This document shows, in pieces, positions 17,410 to 27,345 of a stretch of 64,000 nt of DNA (positions are counted from its first letter, which is position 1; every line of letters begins with the position of its first letter). This stretch comes from Moraxellaceae bacterium (GTDB lineage: Bacteria; Pseudomonadota; Gammaproteobacteria; Pseudomonadales; Moraxellaceae): assembly GCA_030646295.1 (NCBI GenBank), contig JAUSND010000016.1:1-64000 (forward strand). The letters run 5' to 3'. The notes under the pieces are model-generated. The model saw nothing but the letters and a program-made list of their open reading frames with translations. It ran no database searches and had not been told where the DNA came from. The position numbers and the translations under genes were made by a program.

Positions 17410-18428
17410 TGAAGGTGACCCATGCAGAGATGGAGTCTGAAGTCAGCAGTGTTGCGCTGCTCAGGCAGCACTGCCACAGGACAGGTGTCCACTGCGGCAG
17501 CTCGGCGATACGTGATCTGCTGGAGTTTCACGGACTTGAAATGACCGAGGCGTTTTGCTTCGGTCTGGGTGCAGGGCTGGGTATCACCTATGTGGAGATT
17601 CCTGATTCCGCCACTCCTATAATTGTTCACGTGCGTTCAATGGGCTTTGAGGAAAAAGTCTTTCACACACTGGGTGTGCCGTTTGCATGGTCAAGCTATC
17701 CGGATAAGGGCGCGGCAACAAATGACTTGCATCAAGCGTTGCGTGATGGCGTGCCTGCATTGCTGCTCACCGACATTTACCACTTGCCCTATTTCGGCAG
17801 TAAAACCCATTTTCCGGGTCATGCCATTGTCGCATGGCAGCTGGATGAAGCACGTGACGAAGTATTGGTCAGTGATACTGAGCGTCCCGGATTGATCCCT
17901 GTGCCGGCAACCAATCTTGCTGATGCGCGCTTTTCAACCTCGCCGCCATTTATTCATTACGGAAGCCTGTTTGCCCCGCAGTCGTTGAAGGTGGAAGTCA
18001 GTGCGGAGCGGGTGGGAAACGCCATTATTGATAATGCCAGTGCACTGGCAAACGGCGGGCCGTATAGCGGTCTGGCCGCACTGGATACCTGGATCGCCTC
18101 GTTGCCTCAGTGGCAAGCAAATGACAACTGGCGCTGGTTGTTGCGCTTTGCTTATCAGGTGATTGAAAAGCGAGGTACCGGTGGTGGTGGTTTCAGGACG
18201 ATGTATGCCGAGTTTCTGCTCGAGGCTGGCGAGATGCTGCCAGCCGTGCGGGCTGCGAAACTGGTGGAGCTGATGCAGCGCTCAGCTGCGGCCTGGTCAG
18301 GTCTGGCAGCATTACTCAAGATGGCGTCGGAGTCGGATTTGTTTCCCATTCGTGAAATTGAGGATGCCATTCGTCATGTCAGGACACTGGAGTCGCAGTA
18401 TGTTCACCAGGTAATAAGCAGGCTGTAA
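17409..18428 (+). CDS. BtrH N-terminal-domain / DUF4872-like protein
   Basis: HRTGVHCGSSAIRDLLEFHG...EAFCFGLGAGLGITYVEI...HFPGHAIVAWQLDEARDEVLVSDTERPGL; 1-nt overlap with previous gene. Confidence 0.7.
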   Translation: MKVTHAEMESEVSSVALLRQHCHRTGVHCGSSAIRDLLEFHGLEMTEAFCFGLGAGLGITYVEIPDSATPIIVHVRSMGFEEKVFHTLGVPFAWSSYPDKGAATNDLHQALRDGVPALLLTDIYHLPYFGSKTHFPGHAIVAWQLDEARDEVLVSDTERPGLIPVPATNLADARFSTSPPFIHYGSLFAPQSLKVEVSAERVGNAIIDNASALANGGPYSGLAALDTWIASLPQWQANDNWRWLLRFAYQVIEKRGTGGGGFRTMYAEFLLEAGEMLPAVRAAKLVELMQRSAAAWSGLAALLKMASESDLFPIREIEDAIRHVRTLESQYVHQVISRL

Positions 18429-18499
18429 CGCGTATGCTTCAGTTAGCCACCATGTTGGCGGTCTGGGCTATTGGTTTTTGCATTTGATGAGGGGGAGAA

Positions 18500-18976
18500 A
18501 TGATTGCCCAATCCGAGGCCGCAAACCGCTACTTGACCATGGCTAAAACGTTCTTTGGTACCTCACATCCGTTATTCAACGCGTTCGGAATTGAAGTTGA
18601 AGAGATTGGCAAGGGTCGCGCCGTTATGAGGATGCCTTGTCGTGTAGCGTTATCTGATCGCAACGGGGGGCTACATCGTGGCGTTGTGGTTACCTTGCTC
18701 GATACCACTTGCGGTCTTGCCATATTTTCTCGTCTGGGCGATATGCGACCGATTGCAACGATTGATCTGCGTGTGGATTTCATCAGGGAAGCACTTCCGG
18801 GTGAGGATGTGCGTGCCGAAGTGGAGTGTTATGCGGTGCAGGGCGATATTGCCTATGTAAAGGGGAAGGCGGTTGATTGTTCAGATGATTCGCTGTTGGC
18901 TTCAGTATCGGGGTCTTTCGCTGTCGGGACACGTGGCCCGGCGTTTGATACGGCTGTGACGCATGGAGCTGAATAA
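18500..18976 (+). CDS. Hotdog-fold thioesterase (PaaI-like)
   Basis: NGGLHRGVVVTLLDTTCGLAIFS...IATIDLRVDFIREA. Confidence 0.8.
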   Translation: MIAQSEAANRYLTMAKTFFGTSHPLFNAFGIEVEEIGKGRAVMRMPCRVALSDRNGGLHRGVVVTLLDTTCGLAIFSRLGDMRPIATIDLRVDFIREALPGEDVRAEVECYAVQGDIAYVKGKAVDCSDDSLLASVSGSFAVGTRGPAFDTAVTHGAE

Positions 18977-19415
18977 AGTGACCGCGTATGGAGCCGAGCC
19001 ACGAGCAACCGAATGTACCGGGTTGAGTGAACTGCAGAAGCAAGTTCTTGAAGGTACACCCTATTTGCATTTCCTAGGTCTTGGGGTCAGCCGCGAAGAT
19101 GACGGCACTGTCTGTTATCAATTGTGTTTCCGCGAAGAGCATATTGGCAACCCGCTTCTACGCACTTTTCATGGCGGCATTCTTGCGAGTTTTGGCGAAG
19201 TCGCTGCCTCCTTGCATGTGGTGGAAGAGACCGGGATGCAGAAGCAGCCATTGTGTACCAGTTTGACGTTTGATTACTTGCGACCGGCCTTTGCCGGAAC
19301 GATTCGTGCTGTGCCTCTAATCGTGCGTGCGGGCCGGCGTTTTATTGTCGTCTCTGTCGATATTTTTCTGGATAAGACTCATGTCTCGATGGGGCGTTTT
19401 ATCTACGCACGCTGA
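18963..19415 (+). CDS. Hotdog-fold thioesterase (PaaI-like)
   Basis: RTFHGGILASFGEVAASLHV...CTSLTFDYLRPAFAGTIRAVP; 14-nt overlap with previous gene. Confidence 0.78.
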   Translation: MELNKVTAYGAEPRATECTGLSELQKQVLEGTPYLHFLGLGVSREDDGTVCYQLCFREEHIGNPLLRTFHGGILASFGEVAASLHVVEETGMQKQPLCTSLTFDYLRPAFAGTIRAVPLIVRAGRRFIVVSVDIFLDKTHVSMGRFIYAR

Positions 19416-19461
19416 TGACGTTTTATTCATCTGGCATGTTTAGGCTGTCAAGGAGGTTGAT

Positions 19462-21012
19462 ATGTTCATTTCCCAGACACTTCGTCGGGCGGCCCAGCTG
19501 AACCCGAATGGTGTGGCCACAGTCTACGCTAATAGGAAGCAAAGCTGGTGTGAATTTGAGAAACGGGTAGCTTGTCTGGCAGCCGGCGTTCGCTCACTGC
19601 GAGTTGCTAATGGCGATCGTATAGCAATTCTTTCACTCAATAGCGATCGTTACCTGGAATATTTCTTTGCCATACCTTGGGCAGGGATGGTGCTCAACCC
19701 AATTAATATCAGACTGGCACCGCCTGAGATTGCCTATGCGATAAATGACTCCCAGTCATCGGTTCTGTTCGTTGATGATGCGTTCAGTGCGATGCTGCCG
19801 ATCCTGCGACCATTGATGGAAAGCGTCAGTCATGTGGTGTTCATGGGTGAAGGTGACTTGCCGGAGGGTTGTATCGCTTATGAGTCGCTGATCGACCAGA
19901 ACAAACCCATGGCCGATAAGAGCGAAGGTGGTGCGCAGCTTGCCGGCCTGTTCTATACCGGCGGCACGACCGGGCGATCAAAGGGCGTTATGCTGAGCCA
20001 CGACAATCTTGTGTTTAATGCCCTGAACGTTGTCCCGGAAATGGGTTACGGATCTGACACCATCTATATGCATGCAGCGCCGATGTTCCATCTGGCCGAC
20101 ATGGCAAGTACCTTTGCCGTAACCATGGCTGGTGGCACCCACGGTATTGTGCCGCGTTTCGATGTGGGTGATGTGCTGTCGTTCATTGAGCGTGAAAAAA
20201 TCACCCATACATTGCTAGTGCCAACCATGATCAACCTGCTGGTGTCTTCTGGAAAGATAAGCAATTTTGATGTCAGCAGCGTCAGGCGAATGCTTTATGG
20301 TGCATCGCCGATGCCTGAAGCAGTGTTGATCAGTGCCATGGAGCAGATGCCAGATGCTCATTTTGCTCAAGGGTATGGGCAGACAGAGGCGTCGCCGATT
20401 ATTACTGCGCTGGCGCCAGAGTTTCATGTACCGGGCGGCGCCAAGCTACGCAGTGCTGGCAGGGCAGCACTGGGCGTCGAAGTTGCCATTATGGACAAGG
20501 ATGATGTCGAGCTACCGCGTGGTGAGGTAGGTGAGATATGCGCCAGAGGTCCGAACGTAATGCTGGGCTATTGGGGGATGGAACAGGCGTCTGCCGAGAC
20601 GTTGCGCAATGGCTGGCTGCATACCGGTGATCTCGGCTATATGGATAAAGACGGGTTTGTTTTTATCGTTGATCGTGCCAAGGACATGATCATCAGTGGC
20701 GGAGAGAATATTTTCTCGGTTGAGGTAGAGGGTGCGATCTACAGCCATCCCGCGGTGCAGGAATGTGCGGTTGTGGGGATTCCCCACAACGAGTGGGGTG
20801 AAATGGTTCATGCGATTGTCGTTCTAAAGGAAGGGCATGGTCTCAATCAAGGCGAGCTTCTGGCCCATTGCCGTGCGCTGATTGCCGGGTACAAGTTGCC
20901 GCGAAGCATCGAGTTTCGTCGCGAGCCGCTGCCGGTAAGTGGTGCCGGCAAGATTCTCAAGAACGAACTGAGGTGGCCTTATTGGGAAAACAAAGACCGT
21001 GGGGTCAACTGA
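19462..21012 (+). CDS. Acyl-CoA synthetase (AMP-dependent ligase)
   Basis: AMP-binding motif FYTGGTTGRSKGVMLSH; GYGQTEASPI; LHTGDLGYMDKDGFVFIVDRAKDMIISGGENIFSVEVE. Confidence 0.93.
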   Translation: MFISQTLRRAAQLNPNGVATVYANRKQSWCEFEKRVACLAAGVRSLRVANGDRIAILSLNSDRYLEYFFAIPWAGMVLNPINIRLAPPEIAYAINDSQSSVLFVDDAFSAMLPILRPLMESVSHVVFMGEGDLPEGCIAYESLIDQNKPMADKSEGGAQLAGLFYTGGTTGRSKGVMLSHDNLVFNALNVVPEMGYGSDTIYMHAAPMFHLADMASTFAVTMAGGTHGIVPRFDVGDVLSFIEREKITHTLLVPTMINLLVSSGKISNFDVSSVRRMLYGASPMPEAVLISAMEQMPDAHFAQGYGQTEASPIITALAPEFHVPGGAKLRSAGRAALGVEVAIMDKDDVELPRGEVGEICARGPNVMLGYWGMEQASAETLRNGWLHTGDLGYMDKDGFVFIVDRAKDMIISGGENIFSVEVEGAIYSHPAVQECAVVGIPHNEWGEMVHAIVVLKEGHGLNQGELLAHCRALIAGYKLPRSIEFRREPLPVSGAGKILKNELRWPYWENKDRGVN

Positions 21013-21059
21013 ATGACTTTTGAAAACGGCGCTCGATGGCAAGCAAGAGGTGATAAACC

Positions 21060-22220
21060 GTGAATCTGGATTTCACTCGGGAAGAGCGGGAGTTTCAGCA
21101 ATCAATTCGCAGCTGGATGCGGGAAAATGTTCAGGATGATATCAAGCGTTCCTCGGCGCTTGGTGAAATGCTCGCTAAAGAACAACAGCAGAAGTGGGAA
21201 CGTTTGCTCGGTAAACAGGGCTGGCTGGCACTGACGTGGCCGAAACAGTATGGCGGGCCAGGCTGGACGGCGACACAGCGTTATATTTTTGATCTGGAGC
21301 GAGCCATGGCAGGCGCCCCCCCGACAAGTCCGTTCGGCGTGTCGATGGTCGGGCCGGTGCTTTATAACTTTGGCTTTCAGGAGCAAAAAGATCGCTGGCT
21401 GCCAGGTATCGTCAGTGGTGAAACCCTCTGGTGTCAGGGTTACTCCGAGCCCAATGCCGGTTCGGATCTGGCGTCCCTGAAGACTCGTGCAGAGCGCAAG
21501 GATGACCATTATCTAGTGAATGGCCAGAAGATATGGACGACGCAGGCCCACTGGTCGGACATGATGTTTTGTCTGGTCAGAACCGATCCGACGGTCAAGC
21601 AGCAGAACGGGATTTCTTTTCTGCTGATTGATATGAAAACACCTGGCATCGAGGTGCGGCCGATCTACTCGATTGACGGCCATCATCATCTTAACGAGGT
21701 TTATTTCACCGATGTGCGGGTGCCGCTCGAAAATCTTGTGGGTCAGGAGGGCATGGGATGGACTATTGCCAAGTTCCTGCTGACGCACGAGCGTACCACC
21801 ATCGCCGGCGTGGCGGATAGTCATCACGAGATATCACGACTGAAGAACGCTGTGGAGGAATCGCCGGGCTTTCTGGACAAAAGTCAGGCTCGGCTTCGTA
21901 TCGCCGAGCTTGAAATCGAATTGATGGCGCTGGAGTACACTAACTTCCGTACCGTTGCCGCGACTGATGAGGGCAGGCCCTTAGGGCCGGAATCATCCGG
22001 GTTGAAAATAAAAGGGACCGAGCTTCAGCAAAAAGTGTCGCAGGCTATGGTGGAGTTGGGCGGCATGATGTCGTTAACCTGGGACAACCCGGAAACAATT
22101 GGCAGTGATATTTTCAATCGCGCCACGCGACGTTACAACTTTCTCCGTGCCTGCACCATTTACGGTGGATCCAACGAGATCCAGAAGAATGTGCTGGCCA
22201 AAATGCTGCTTGGCCTTTGA
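21060..22220 (+). CDS. Acyl-CoA dehydrogenase family protein
   Basis: WCQGYSEPNAGSDLASLKTRAE, GQKIWTTQAH, YGGSNEIQKNVLAKMLLGL. Confidence 0.93.
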   Translation: MNLDFTREEREFQQSIRSWMRENVQDDIKRSSALGEMLAKEQQQKWERLLGKQGWLALTWPKQYGGPGWTATQRYIFDLERAMAGAPPTSPFGVSMVGPVLYNFGFQEQKDRWLPGIVSGETLWCQGYSEPNAGSDLASLKTRAERKDDHYLVNGQKIWTTQAHWSDMMFCLVRTDPTVKQQNGISFLLIDMKTPGIEVRPIYSIDGHHHLNEVYFTDVRVPLENLVGQEGMGWTIAKFLLTHERTTIAGVADSHHEISRLKNAVEESPGFLDKSQARLRIAELEIELMALEYTNFRTVAATDEGRPLGPESSGLKIKGTELQQKVSQAMVELGGMMSLTWDNPETIGSDIFNRATRRYNFLRACTIYGGSNEIQKNVLAKMLLGL

Positions 22221-22226
22221 GGCGAG

Positions 22227-23342
22227 ATGATGGAATTCAACCTCCCGGAAAATACAACCCTTATCGCGGATACCGCCAGCCGGTATCTTAAGGATAACTA
22301 CAGCTTTGATATCTATAGGAAGCAAATCGAGCAACAGGACCCTTTCGGCGCGTCACGCTGGTCAGCAATGCAGGAGCTGGGCTGGTTCGGTCTGCCCTTC
22401 GCTGAATCCGGCGGTGGGTTCGGTGGTACGCTCCTTGATGTGGCGATGGTTGTCAGGGAACTGGGCGCCGCGTTATGTCTGGATCCCTACGTTGATACGG
22501 TGGTAGCTCCTGGCAAGCTGCTCGAATACGTCGGCTCCGATGCGACCTTGGCCATGTTGAGCGACGTCATCGAGGGACGGGTGAAGCTTGCCTGTGCACT
22601 GTACGACTTTCACGCCGGTTATCAGGTGTTAACGCCTTCCATGAAGCTTAATGGAAGACGCCTGTCAGGTCAGAAAAACTTTGTTCCGGATGGTGGTTTT
22701 GCCGATACGCTACTGGCGACTGCACTTGCCGATGGCGAGCTTGTTGTGCTCGCTGTGCCGCTTGGTATTTGCGAGACGATTCGTTATCGGGCTCTGGATG
22801 GAGGTCGTATCGCTAACGTCCTGTTTGATGATGTCGATATTACAGACGGGATGATACTCGCCTGTGGCGAGAAAGCCGAGCAAGCGCTGAGCAGGTTGCT
22901 GGCTTATCTGCGCGTGCTCGACTGCGCGCGGATGTATGGCGCCGCTGGCGCGCTGTACCGGCGCACCCTGGAATATGCCAAAACGCGAAAGCAGTTTGGT
23001 GTAGCCATCGGTAGCTTTCAGATAATTCAGCACTACCTGGTGGATATGTTCATCGATCTCCAGCAGCTCGAGTCAATGCTGTTTATGGCGGCCGTTAAGG
23101 CGGAGTCCGAAGATGTCTCCCAGCGTGAGCGCGCCAGTACGGCCGCGAAAGCCTATTATGCGGACAAGGCGGTACGCATCGCGCAGCAGGCGATCCAGAT
23201 TCATGGCGGGATTGGCGTTACCGAAGAGCTTGATATCGGCCACTACTTTCGTCTGATCACCCACTGCTCATTGACCCATGGTGACCGTGCTCACCATATA
23301 AAGAGTTTTTCCCGGCTTGACGAGGTGCATCAGGGTGAATAA
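22227..23342 (+). CDS. Acyl-CoA dehydrogenase family protein
   Basis: [56 protein letters not shown]. Confidence 0.9.
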   Translation: MMEFNLPENTTLIADTASRYLKDNYSFDIYRKQIEQQDPFGASRWSAMQELGWFGLPFAESGGGFGGTLLDVAMVVRELGAALCLDPYVDTVVAPGKLLEYVGSDATLAMLSDVIEGRVKLACALYDFHAGYQVLTPSMKLNGRRLSGQKNFVPDGGFADTLLATALADGELVVLAVPLGICETIRYRALDGGRIANVLFDDVDITDGMILACGEKAEQALSRLLAYLRVLDCARMYGAAGALYRRTLEYAKTRKQFGVAIGSFQIIQHYLVDMFIDLQQLESMLFMAAVKAESEDVSQRERASTAAKAYYADKAVRIAQQAIQIHGGIGVTEELDIGHYFRLITHCSLTHGDRAHHIKSFSRLDEVHQGE

Positions 23343-24939
23343 TCGTGAATTTGACTTCATCATTGTAGGTGCTGGCTCGGCGGGCTGTGTGCTGGCAAAC
23401 AGGCTTAGTGAAGGTGGCCGTTATACCGTTTGCGTGATTGAAGCCGGGCCCCATGATAACAGTGGCTTTGTCAATATCCCGTTCGGGCTGATCGGGCTAA
23501 TCAAGGAGGGTAAGCGTAACTGGGGCTATAATACCGCTCCTCAGAAAGCCCTGCTTGAGCGACGACTTTACTGGCCAAGAGGGAAAACCCTCGGCGGTAG
23601 CAGTTCGATCAATGCCATGGTGTATATCCGCGGGCAACATCACGATTACGAAAGCTGGGAAGATGCGGGGGCAAAGGGCTGGGGCTGGGAGGATGTGCGG
23701 CCGATATTTACTGCCCATGAAAATAACGAGCAGTATCCGGTAGATGCCTGGCATGGTCGGGGCGGTCCACTGAACGTTACTCGAGTACAGGACCCCAACC
23801 CGTTGACCGAGCTTTTCATTCGTGCTGGTCAGGAGCTAGGTGAGCCGCGGAATGATGATTTCAATGGTGAAAATCAGCGCGGGTTTGGCCGTTTTCAGGT
23901 AACACAGAAGGAAGGACGGCGCTGGAGTGCGGCGCGAGCGTTTCTCGATCCTGCGAAGGGCCGGGGAAACCTCTGCATCATGACTGATACGCTGGTCACC
24001 CGGGTTCTGCTAAGTGGCGACCGGGCCAAGGGAGTCGAGTACATTGATCAGCAGGGTATAACCTGTGTACTAACTGCCAATCGTGAAGTGATTCTTTGCG
24101 GTGGCGCGATCAATTCACCCCAGTTGCTGATGCTCTCCGGTATAGGAGATCGTGATCATTTGAAAAGCGTCGGGGTTGCTTGCCATATCCACCTTCCGGC
24201 GGTTGGTCAAAACCTTCAGGATCACCTGGATATGACGGTTTCGATTCATGACAGTAGCAGACAGGCTATTGGTTTCTCGCCATACTTTCTGCCGCGGTTG
24301 ATACGTGCCTTCTATGATTACTTTCGCCATCGGCGGGGGCTTCTTGCCAGCAATGCCGCTGAAGCCGGGGCTTTTTTCAATGTCGGGGGAGGTGATCGCC
24401 CGGACGTTCAACTGCATTTCCTGCCGACTTTCCTGCGTGATCATGGCAGGGAGTTGACGTCGGGTTTCGGTTGTACCATCCATGTGTGTCAGTTGCGGCC
24501 GAAGAGCAGGGGCTTCGTCCGCCTGTCCGATAGTGATCCGCGCAGTGCGCCCTTGATTGACCCCTGTTATTTTTCCGATAGTGATGACATCCGGGTGTTA
24601 CGGGAGGGTGTGAAGTTGGCTCGCAGAGTGTTCCGTACCGAGGCTTTTGCTTCTATCTTTGGCGGCGATGACCTGCCTGCCACGGAAGTGGTGACCGATG
24701 AGCAGATTGACGCGGATATACGCCAGCGTGCGGAATCCATCTACCATCCGGTGGGAACCTGCCGCATGGGCGAGGACGAGCTGGCTGTGGTGGACAGCCG
24801 GTTGCGGGTCAGAGGAGTATCCGGGTTGCGCGTCGCCGATGCGTCCGTCATGCCGCTGTTGATCAGTGGCAATACCAACGCTGCCTGCATGATGATTGGC
24901 GAGAAAGCTGCCACCTATGTGCTTGAGGATAATGCCTGA
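23335..24939 (+). CDS. GMC family oxidoreductase (choline/alcohol dehydrogenase-like)
   Basis: [51 protein letters not shown]. Confidence 0.92.
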   Translation: MNNREFDFIIVGAGSAGCVLANRLSEGGRYTVCVIEAGPHDNSGFVNIPFGLIGLIKEGKRNWGYNTAPQKALLERRLYWPRGKTLGGSSSINAMVYIRGQHHDYESWEDAGAKGWGWEDVRPIFTAHENNEQYPVDAWHGRGGPLNVTRVQDPNPLTELFIRAGQELGEPRNDDFNGENQRGFGRFQVTQKEGRRWSAARAFLDPAKGRGNLCIMTDTLVTRVLLSGDRAKGVEYIDQQGITCVLTANREVILCGGAINSPQLLMLSGIGDRDHLKSVGVACHIHLPAVGQNLQDHLDMTVSIHDSSRQAIGFSPYFLPRLIRAFYDYFRHRRGLLASNAAEAGAFFNVGGGDRPDVQLHFLPTFLRDHGRELTSGFGCTIHVCQLRPKSRGFVRLSDSDPRSAPLIDPCYFSDSDDIRVLREGVKLARRVFRTEAFASIFGGDDLPATEVVTDEQIDADIRQRAESIYHPVGTCRMGEDELAVVDSRLRVRGVSGLRVADASVMPLLISGNTNAACMMIGEKAATYVLEDNA

Positions 24940-24941
24940 GT

Positions 24942-24975
24942 CGATGCCGGCAGTTCGAGTGTGCTGTCGGCATCG
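24942..24975. terminator. Inverted repeat between convergent genes, possible bidirectional terminator
   Basis: CGATGCCGGCAG...CTGTCGGCATCG with one wobble; no clear T run. Confidence 0.4.
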
Positions 24976-25001
24976 GCCATAATCTTTGTTCCACGTTCCG
25001 G

Positions 25002-25415
25002 TCAGGCAATGCGATAGATCATTGTGCCATTGGCGATCAGCTTGCCTGAAGCTTTCTCCCGAATCGAGACCTCCGAGAAAATCAGCTCTCGCCCGCGTTT
25101 TACCGCATTCGCAGTAGCTATGATGTCCTTGCCCAGCGCTGCGGCAAGATAATTCACGGTCATGGATACGGTAGCTGCCTTCATGCCGTTTTTCGGGTCA
25201 TGGCCGGACCAGGCCGCTAGGGCGCCGGTCAGATCCAGCAGGCTGCTGATCGCGCCGCCGTGGAAGGCGTTGCCGCCACCAGCCAGATCATCGCGGTATG
25301 GCAGGCAAACAACGGCCCGGTCGGTGACGACATCGACGATTTCGATGCCAAGCAGCTTCTGAAAAGGGACATTGGGAAACATCTGGATAAGCGAGTCAAC
25401 CAGCGATTCGGTCAT
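25002..25415 (-). CDS. PaaI-like hotdog thioesterase
   Basis: NAFHGGAISSLLDLTGALAAWSG...VSMTVNYLAAA. Confidence 0.82.
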   Translation of the reverse strand: MTESLVDSLIQMFPNVPFQKLLGIEIVDVVTDRAVVCLPYRDDLAGGGNAFHGGAISSLLDLTGALAAWSGHDPKNGMKAATVSMTVNYLAAALGKDIIATANAVKRGRELIFSEVSIREKASGKLIANGTMIYRIA

Positions 25416-25544
25416 GCGTTACTCCTTGATGGTCGAGAGTAATATGGCTCTCGAGCAGCATATAAGTGCTGGCGATACCGGGGCTTTGCCAGAAACATCA
25501 ATATACAGGATGAATGTGGCAAAGCCCGGGGTTTGCATTACAAG

Positions 25545-26423
25545 TCAGGCTACTCGGTTCTTGTAAACGTCAAACAACTCACCGCCTTCCGCAAAAAGCC
25601 GCTCACGCCATGTCTGCTCCAGGTGACGGGTGTCATGATTGCCAGGGTGAAAGTGTCGCTGAGTGAACTCTGGCAGACGAGGCAGGATCTTTGAGACAAA
25701 CCCTTTGCGGCCAAATAACATGTTCAGGCCCTTGGCGTTGTCCCTGATATTCCCGAGCTTGCCATCTCGTGCCAGCATCCATGCCCAGGTGACACCCAGC
25801 ATGGGCAGCAGCACGACAAGTGAGGCCGCAGCGGCGGCGACCCGTTCACTGTGCCGGTTCCCGACTAGTTCATAGACGTCATAAGCGACAGACTTGTGTT
25901 CTAGCTCTTCCAATGCATGCCATTGCCATATCTTGATCATTTCAGGGTCCGCCAAACCCTGAAAATCCTTATCCTCGAGCAGCTGCTCTGCCAACAGGGC
26001 AGTAAAGTGCTCCATGAAGGTGGTGGCCGCGAGTTTGGTGCTCGGAGGAAGCATTTCCAGTACCTTCAGGCCAAGCTTCACGAAACGGTCTGGCGTACCC
26101 ATGTCAAAGCCGCGCTCGGCAAGCAGCTCGTTCAGACGATCATGTTCGCGCCCGTGGATGGCCTCTTGGCCCATAAATCCGGAGACGGCAGCACGCTGTG
26201 CTTTGTCGGTGACATGGCTTCGGAAGTGACGTACCGAATCCATGAAGTAGCGCTCGCCCGGCGGGAAAAACCCTGACAGCATGGCGAAGAAAGTGGTCGC
26301 CGTGGCATTCCCGGCATAAAAGTACGTCGGGATGCTTTGCGGGAAATTAAAATCGATATGACGCGGTGGGATGCCCACCGAGGCACCGTTGAGGCTGTTG
26401 CTTGTTTTCGCGACTGTCGTCAT
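25545..26423 (-). CDS. PF10118-type predicted metal-dependent hydrolase
   Basis: FFPPGERYFMDSVRHF, MGQEAIHGREHDRLNE, MEHFTALLAEQLL, WHALEELEHKSVAYDVYE. Confidence 0.87.
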   Translation of the reverse strand: MTTVAKTSNSLNGASVGIPPRHIDFNFPQSIPTYFYAGNATATTFFAMLSGFFPPGERYFMDSVRHFRSHVTDKAQRAAVSGFMGQEAIHGREHDRLNELLAERGFDMGTPDRFVKLGLKVLEMLPPSTKLAATTFMEHFTALLAEQLLEDKDFQGLADPEMIKIWQWHALEELEHKSVAYDVYELVGNRHSERVAAAAASLVVLLPMLGVTWAWMLARDGKLGNIRDNAKGLNMLFGRKGFVSKILPRLPEFTQRHFHPGNHDTRHLEQTWRERLFAEGGELFDVYKNRVA

Positions 26424-26460
26424 TGCGATACTCCTTGAAGTTCATAGCCGGAATGAATAG

Positions 26461-27318
26461 TTAGACGGTGGTCGATTTTGCGCTGCGACCTCTGTTTATC
26501 CGAAAAAGAGTTTCCAGAACCCGCTGATATGCGGTGGGCATGAGCCGCTGGGTGGTGTCCATCAGCACCGCGTCAGCGCCAATCAACACGCGCCTTTGAT
26601 TCTTTTGCACCCCCCGGAGGATCGCTTTTGCGGCCTGTTCGGGGGTAGACATGGCAATGCGATCAAACAGGTCGGCAATTTCTTCCTGGTCACCAATACT
26701 CATGTTTCCCATCTCACCCATCCGGCTATTACGGGCAATGTTGGTTTTGACTCCGCCGGGATGGACACAGGTGGCGCTGACGCAGCCGCCCTCGATATCA
26801 AGTTCTTCGCGCAACGCTTCGGTGAAGCCTCTGACTGCAAACTTGGACGCATTGTAGGCAGCCTGGGTTGGTACACCGATGATGCCGAATATGCTGGAGA
26901 TGTTGACAACATGACCGTCGCTGGACTGCTTCAGGTGCGGAAGAAAAGCCTTGGTGCCATACACTACACCCCAGAAGTTGATATTCATGAGCCATTCAAA
27001 GTTTTCATAGCTCATGGCCTCTACCGTTTCCCCCAGACCAACGCCGGCATTGTTGATGATCAGGTTAACCTTACCGTGCTCTTTGACGCTGTCCTCGGCG
27101 TACTGATAAACCGCAGCACGATCACCGACATCAACATGATGCACTGTTACCTTCACTGGATAGGGCCGGAGCTTGTCCAGAGTTCGCGCCAATCCTTTGT
27201 CGTTGACGTCGGAAAGTGACAAGTGACAGCCCTTTCCCGCCAGGGCAATCGCGGTGGCCTGACCGATACCCGATCCGGCCCCCGTGATAGCGGCAACTTT
27301 TCCAGAAAAATTTTTCAT
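26461..27318 (-). CDS. SDR family NAD(P)-dependent oxidoreductase
   Basis: TGAGSGIGQATAIALA, NNAGVG, YNASKFAVRGFTEALREEL. Confidence 0.93.
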   Translation of the reverse strand: MKNFSGKVAAITGAGSGIGQATAIALAGKGCHLSLSDVNDKGLARTLDKLRPYPVKVTVHHVDVGDRAAVYQYAEDSVKEHGKVNLIINNAGVGLGETVEAMSYENFEWLMNINFWGVVYGTKAFLPHLKQSSDGHVVNISSIFGIIGVPTQAAYNASKFAVRGFTEALREELDIEGGCVSATCVHPGGVKTNIARNSRMGEMGNMSIGDQEEIADLFDRIAMSTPEQAAKAILRGVQKNQRRVLIGADAVLMDTTQRLMPTAYQRVLETLFRINRGRSAKSTTV

Positions 27319-27345
27319 GGTACTCCTCCTTGTTAAGGCTATCGT

